Shown: piece after piece, positions 7,291 through 10,419 of the stretch
How the letters are laid out: every line of letters starts with the position of its first letter
How positions within the stretch are numbered: position 1 is the stretch's first letter
Assembly (NCBI GenBank): GCA_009702305.1
Contig: WLIH01000043.1
Coordinates: forward strand, 1 to 10,419
Length of the DNA stretch: 10,419 bases
Direction of reading: 5' to 3'
Source of the DNA: Actinomycetota bacterium
GTDB taxonomy: Bacteria > Actinomycetota > Actinomycetes > Propionibacteriales > Nocardioidaceae
Program-made: the position numbers and the translations under genes
The notes under the pieces: generated by a model
What the model was told of the DNA's origin: nothing
The model's database searches: none
Seen by the model: the letters and a program-made list of their open reading frames with translations, nothing else

Positions 7291-9417
7291 TCAGACCTGC
7301 GTCGTCACCGGGGCCGGCGTCGGCGCCGAGGTGTCGGCCGGGCCCTGGTCGAGCTTGCTCGGCCACCAGATCTTCTCGCCCAGGTCGAGGTTGATCGCGG
7401 TGACCAGGACCGAGCGGACGATCATGGTGTCGAGCAGCACCCCGAGGGCCACGGCGACGCCGAGCTCGGCGAGGAACACGAACGGGATCGTGCCCAGCAC
7501 CAGGAACGTCGCCGCCAGCACCAGACCGGCCGAGGTGATCACGCCACCGGTCGAGCCGAGGGCGATCAGCGAGCCCTGGCGGGTGCCGTGGAGCACCGTC
7601 TCCTCGCGGACCCGGGTCATCAGGAAGATGTTGTAGTCGATGCCCAGCGCCACGAGGAAGACGAACGCGAACAACGGGAACCCGGGGTCGGAGCCGGCGA
7701 AGCCGAAGACGTACTCGAAGAGCAGCGCCGACAGCCCGAGAGCCGCTCCGAAGGAGAGCACGACGGTGGCCATCAGGATCAGCGGCGCGACCAGCGCCCG
7801 CAACAGGAGCACCAGGATCAGGAACACCACGATCAGCACGATCGGGATGATCACCTGGTTGTCGCGGTTGGAGGCCACCTTCGTGTCGAGGTAGAACGCC
7901 GACCCGCCGCCGACCTCCGCGCCCGCACCGTCGACGGCGTGCACTGCGTCGCGGGTCGCCTCCACGATGTCGAAGGCCGCGGTCGAGGAGATGTCCTCGT
8001 TGATCGTCGCCTCGAAGTAGGAGCGGGAGTCCGAGATCGGCTGGGCGGGAGTCGGCGTGCCGAGGCCGTCGACGCCGGCGAGCGACGCCTCGACAGCCTC
8101 GACCTGGTCGGTGTCGGCGACCACCTGCACCGTGTTGGAGTTGTCGACCATCCCGTGCTCCACCAGGACCTTCTGACCCTTGATGGAGTCGAACTCCTTC
8201 GTGTACGTGTCCTCGGTGGATAGCCCGGAGGTGTTCAGGGTGAACAGGCCGAAGCAGGCCACCACGAGCAGACCGGCGGTGACGACCCAGACCCGACGCG
8301 GGTGCGGGCTGATCCGGGTGCCCACGCGGGACCAGAAGCCGGAGCTGTTGGGCTCGTCCGAGCCGAACGTCGGACGGATCGGCCAGAACATCCAGCGCCC
8401 GGCGATCACCAGGAGGGCCGGCAGCAGCGTGACCATCACCAGGAAGGTGACGGCGACGCCGACGGCCAGCACCGGGCCGAGGCCGGCCGTGGAGTTGAGG
8501 TCGGCGAAGACCAGGCAGAGCAGACCGACCACGACGGTGGCAGCACTGGCCAGGATCGCCGGCGCCGCACGGTGCAGCGCGAAGGCCATCGCCTCGTGGC
8601 GGTCCTCGTGGCGGCGCAGCTCCTCGCGGTAGCGCGCGGTGAGCAGCAGGGCGTAGTCCGTGCCGGCGCCGATCACCAGGATGCCGAGGATGGACTGGCT
8701 CTGGCCGTTGACGGTGAGGTCGGCGTACTTCGCGAGCAGGTAGACCACCCCGCCGGAGACCATGTAGGCGAAGGCGGCGCTCACGATCGGCAGCAGCCAC
8801 AGGATCGGGCTGCGGTAGGTGAAGAGCAGGATGATGATGACGACCGCGAAGGTGGCCAGGATCAGGTTGGTGTCGATCCCCTCGAAGGCCTCGGCGGCGT
8901 CGGCGGCCTGCCCGCCGTAGCCGGCCAGGTGGACGGTGGCGCCGTCGATCTTCGCGATCTCGCGGATCTCGTCGGCGGCGTCGGGGATGTCGGCCCAGCC
9001 GTTGCTGCCGAAGTTGAAGGTCACCGTCGTGACGGCGACCTCGCCGTCCTCGGAGACCCCGCCCATGCCGACCGAGTCGAGCGCGGCCGGGTCGAGGACC
9101 TTGCCGGTGACGCCGTCGATCGTGCTGATCTCGCCTGCCTGCTCGCTGATCGCGGCCAGGTCGGCGTCGCTCAGCCCGCCGGGCTTGTCGTAGACCACCA
9201 GGGTCGGGATGTTGTTGGGGTCGACGGTGTCGGACAGCTCGTCGGCCACCTTGGTGGACTCGGCGCTGCCGGGGAGCCAGGACGCGGCTTCGTTGTTCTG
9301 GACGTCGGTGAGCTTCGAGGCGAAGCTCCCCGCGACCATGACGATGAGGATCCAGGCTGCGAGGACCAGCCACTTGGTGACGCGGCCGGTCAGCTTGCCG
9401 GCGATCTGACGATGCAT
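7291..9417 (-). CDS. MMPL/RND family transporter
   Basis: This 708-residue inner-membrane protein has the MMPL layout: helix 1 at about 14-33, a large extracellular domain 34-183, helices 2-6 at about 184-340, a cytoplasmic stretch, helix 7 at about 376-394, a second extracellular domain to about 521 and helices 8-12 to about 675. Two Asp-Tyr pairs, Asp254-Tyr255 in GTDYALLL and Asp594-Tyr595 in GIDYNIFLM, match the proton-relay residues of MmpL3-type pumps, so it should be a proton-driven exporter of lipids or hydrophobic compounds. The short C-terminus lacks the long cytoplasmic tail of mycobacterial MmpL3. ATG 9417 has GGAG 8 nt upstream. It lies 100 bp downstream of a TetR gene on the same strand, an arrangement usual for regulated efflux. 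The cargo is not evident. Confidence 0.93.
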   Translation of the reverse strand: MHRQIAGKLTGRVTKWLVLAAWILIVMVAGSFASKLTDVQNNEAASWLPGSAESTKVADELSDTVDPNNIPTLVVYDKPGGLSDADLAAISEQAGEISTIDGVTGKVLDPAALDSVGMGGVSEDGEVAVTTVTFNFGSNGWADIPDAADEIREIAKIDGATVHLAGYGGQAADAAEAFEGIDTNLILATFAVVIIILLFTYRSPILWLLPIVSAAFAYMVSGGVVYLLAKYADLTVNGQSQSILGILVIGAGTDYALLLTARYREELRRHEDRHEAMAFALHRAAPAILASAATVVVGLLCLVFADLNSTAGLGPVLAVGVAVTFLVMVTLLPALLVIAGRWMFWPIRPTFGSDEPNSSGFWSRVGTRISPHPRRVWVVTAGLLVVACFGLFTLNTSGLSTEDTYTKEFDSIKGQKVLVEHGMVDNSNTVQVVADTDQVEAVEASLAGVDGLGTPTPAQPISDSRSYFEATINEDISSTAAFDIVEATRDAVHAVDGAGAEVGGGSAFYLDTKVASNRDNQVIIPIVLIVVFLILVLLLRALVAPLILMATVVLSFGAALGLSALLFEYVFGFAGSDPGFPLFAFVFLVALGIDYNIFLMTRVREETVLHGTRQGSLIALGSTGGVITSAGLVLAATFLVLGTIPFVFLAELGVAVALGVLLDTMIVRSVLVTAINLDLGEKIWWPSKLDQGPADTSAPTPAPVTTQV

Positions 9418-9425
9418 AGGGAGGA

Positions 9426-9429
9426 CTCC
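9426..9429 (-). promoter_or_regulatory. Ribosome binding site of the MMPL gene
   Basis: GGAG on the minus strand, 8 nt before ATG 9417, supports that start over internal candidates. Confidence 0.6.
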
Positions 9430-9451
9430 ATCAGAAGGTGGGGACAGTCGG

Positions 9452-9471
9452 CATCAGGGTTTCCCCTGATG
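9452..9471. promoter_or_regulatory. Perfect palindrome upstream of the MMPL gene, candidate TetR operator
   Basis: CATCAGGG and CCCTGATG form perfect 8-base arms around a 4-base centre, 34 bp upstream of the MMPL start. A further copy of the half-site CATCAG lies at 9429-9434, next to the ribosome binding site. The size suits a TetR dimer site, and the regulator gene is the neighbour. In RNA the minus strand would form a hairpin with a GAAA tetraloop, so an RNA-level role cannot be excluded. No clear -10/-35 pair is seen in this 100-bp gap. Confidence 0.5.
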
Positions 9472-9483
9472 GACTGGCGAGGA

Positions 9484-9506
9484 GCCCGGAATTCATCGGT
9501 CCGGGC
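9484..9506. repeat. Hairpin just after the tetR stop
   Basis: GCCCGGA and TCCGGGC are 7-bp arms separated by 9 bases, starting 11 bp after the tetR stop codon. No T run follows on the minus strand. It may be a weak terminator or a processing site between tetR and the MMPL gene. Confidence 0.35.
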
Positions 9507-9517
9507 GCGCGGGTGGG

Positions 9518-10141
9518 CTAGACCCGCAGCACCATCGGCACGACGACCTGCTCGGCGTACTGACGCATCCGGGCGGGATTGTCCAGGCTCGGGCCGGCGT
9601 CCGGTGTCAGCAGCAGGGACTGCGTCAGCCGGGCGAGGGTGATCGCCAAGGCGGCGACGTCGTCGGGCAGCTCGTCGCTCGGGGCGGCGCCGGCCCGGTG
9701 GACGCGCAGGGCCCGGACCCGGTCGGCCACCAGCCCGGCCGACAGGGTGAGCGCCGGGCCGGCGCCGAAGGTCAGACCGACGAGGGTCTCGTCGCGGTCG
9801 ACCTCCAGCAGCCGCTGCAGCAGCTGGTTGTCCCGCACCGCGGTGAGCGTGGTGACGAAGAAGGTCACGACGTACTCGACCGCGTCGAAGTCGGGTGCGT
9901 CGGTCCCGGGCTCCGGCACGTCGCCGATGGTGGCCTCGATTTGGGCGAGCACGCTGCTCGTCTCGTGGAGCAGGGCGGCGGCCACGATCTCGCTCTTCGT
10001 GCCCAGGCGTCGGTAGAGCGTGGCGCGGTTGACGCCGGCCCGGCGGGCGATGTCGTCGGCGCTGGTGCGTCTGATGCCGACGAGGGCGAACTGCTCGAGG
10101 GCCGCGACCAGCAGGGCGTCGTCGGTCTCGACTCCGGGCAC
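9518..10141 (-). CDS. TetR/AcrR family transcriptional regulator
   Basis: The 207-residue product has an N-terminal TetR helix-turn-helix: LLVAALEQFALVGIRR at 10-25, then TSADDIARRAGVNRATLYRRL at about 26-46 with KSEI following. The rest is a helical ligand-binding and dimerisation domain with no recognised subtype. The open frame runs on upstream to 10357 over the MpaB gene, but the start is best placed at GTG 10141: AAGGAG lies 5 nt before it, the length is then normal for the family, and no conserved residue is lost. It is divergent from the MpaB gene and upstream of the MMPL gene on the same strand, so it most likely represses the exporter and possibly itself and the MpaB gene. The inducer is unknown. 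It does not look like a recognisable KstR, though that needs a database comparison. Confidence 0.88.
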   Translation of the reverse strand: MPGVETDDALLVAALEQFALVGIRRTSADDIARRAGVNRATLYRRLGTKSEIVAAALLHETSSVLAQIEATIGDVPEPGTDAPDFDAVEYVVTFFVTTLTAVRDNQLLQRLLEVDRDETLVGLTFGAGPALTLSAGLVADRVRALRVHRAGAAPSDELPDDVAALAITLARLTQSLLLTPDAGPSLDNPARMRQYAEQVVVPMVLRV

Positions 10142-10146
10142 GATCA

Positions 10147-10152
10147 CTCCTT
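10147..10152 (-). promoter_or_regulatory. Ribosome binding site that sets the tetR start
   Basis: AAGGAG on the minus strand, 5 nt before GTG 10141. It favours this GTG over the ATG at 10189, which overlaps the divergent gene's start codon, and over the GTG at 10147, which overlaps the site itself. Confidence 0.6.
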
Positions 10153-10180
10153 GCGACAATGCGACAAATGATGCTTCAGT
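10151..10180 (+). promoter_or_regulatory. Weak candidate promoter of the MpaB gene
   Basis: TTGCGA (10151-10156) and TTCAGT (10175-10180) are 18 bp apart and the latter ends 7 nt before the ATG at 10188. No Shine-Dalgarno is seen before this ATG, so a leaderless message is plausible. The -10 box is a poor match. Confidence 0.35.
10152..10167. repeat. Tandem direct repeat TGCGACAA x2 in the tetR-MpaB divergent region
   Basis: Two abutting exact copies of the octamer TGCGACAA lie in the 46-bp gap between the two start codons. They overlap the putative MpaB -35 box and touch the tetR ribosome binding site. This could be a regulator binding site, but TetR proteins normally use inverted repeats. 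Confidence 0.45.
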
Positions 10181-10187
10181 GTTGCAC

Positions 10188-10419
10188 ATGAGCGGACGAC
10201 CGGTGACCCTGGCCGACTTCATCGGCGAGCACATGCTGCTGCTCGGCGCCGGCTCGACCGTGATGTACCAGTTGGCGATGAAGGGTGTCGGGCTCGGGGT
10301 GGCCGAGCACAGCACCACGCTGGCCAGGCCGGTCGACCGGCTGCGCACCACGCTCACCTACGTCTACGTCATGGTGCTCGGCTCCGCGGAGGAGAAGGCG
10401 CAGATCGCCCGCCTGGTCA
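10188..10419 (+). CDS. Oxygenase MpaB / DUF2236 family protein, N-terminal part, 3' end outside window
   Basis: The 77 residues visible from ATG 10188 match the start of the MpaB (DUF2236, latex-clearing-protein-like) family, putative haem-dependent oxygenases. The characteristic pieces are LLLGAGSTVMYQLA at about 18-31, VGLGVAEHS at 34-42, a Pro followed by DRLRTTLTYVYVMVLG at 50-65, and EEKAQIARLV at the end. The histidines expected to bind haem lie mostly beyond the window, so activity cannot be judged. The start sits 46 bp from the divergent tetR start, has no Shine-Dalgarno and is probably leaderless. Control by the divergent TetR regulator is a reasonable inference. The true substrate is unknown. 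Confidence 0.78.
   Translation, partial: MSGRPVTLADFIGEHMLLLGAGSTVMYQLAMKGVGLGVAEHSTTLARPVDRLRTTLTYVYVMVLGSAEEKAQIARLV

Noticed and set aside
4154..7636. A 1160-codon open frame on the + strand opposite fbiC and DUF5709
   Set aside because: Long antisense frames are expected opposite high-GC genes. The opposite strand has an unambiguous FbiC with both iron-sulfur motifs, and the antisense product is a low-complexity mix rich in Arg, Gly, Val and Asp with no recognisable domain.
8302..9642. A 446-codon + strand frame opposite the MMPL gene
   Set aside because: The minus strand encodes a canonical 12-helix transporter; the shadow frame is a hydrophilic Gly/Asp/Arg-rich string.
10142..10357. 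N-terminal extension of the TetR frame by 72 codons
   Set aside because: It would overlap the MpaB gene on the other strand, carries no TetR sequence, and a well-placed AAGGAG precedes the GTG at 10141.

Overview
The window is GC-rich DNA from an actinobacterium. The evidence is the base composition and codon use, a fused two-domain FbiC, a DUF5709 protein, a GPGG small membrane protein, an MmpL-type transporter, and several start codons placed 6-7 nt after TANNNT-like -10 boxes, which points to leaderless mRNAs. The gene set is compatible with a Nocardioides-like member of Propionibacteriales, but genus is an inference. Eight protein genes are complete and two run off the ends. I see no tRNA, rRNA, CRISPR array, insertion sequence or phage gene.

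Layout. Bases 1-2485 (+): the 3' part of guaA (GMP synthase), then a secreted type I phosphodiesterase/nucleotide pyrophosphatase-like protein whose ribosome binding site lies in the last codons of guaA. A strong intrinsic terminator (2569-2608) closes this unit. Bases 2628-3963: a divergent pair, an F420-dependent luciferase-like (LLM) oxidoreductase (-) and a glyoxalase-fold VOC protein (+). They share a 70-bp promoter region with a near-perfect 28-bp palindrome whose core fits the KstR operator consensus. Bases 3976-7225 (-): a 48-aa GPGG-motif membrane peptide, an acidic DUF5709 protein and the 837-aa F420 biosynthesis enzyme FbiC. Bases 7291-10141 (-): an MMPL/RND transporter preceded by a TetR-family regulator. 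From 10188 (+), divergent from tetR, begins an MpaB/DUF2236-type oxygenase cut by the window end.

How they fit together. FbiC makes Fo, the deazaflavin core of coenzyme F420, and the LLM oxidoreductase is predicted to use F420, so the window holds both a producer and a probable consumer of the cofactor. The LLM/VOC pair looks co-regulated by one palindrome overlapping the -35 region of one promoter and probably of both, possibly as part of a steroid (KstR-type) regulon. The TetR regulator probably controls the MMPL exporter and perhaps the divergent MpaB gene. I found no clearly new multi-gene system. The most interesting signals are the divergent operator with symmetrical leaderless promoters and the palindromes around the TetR/MMPL/MpaB genes.
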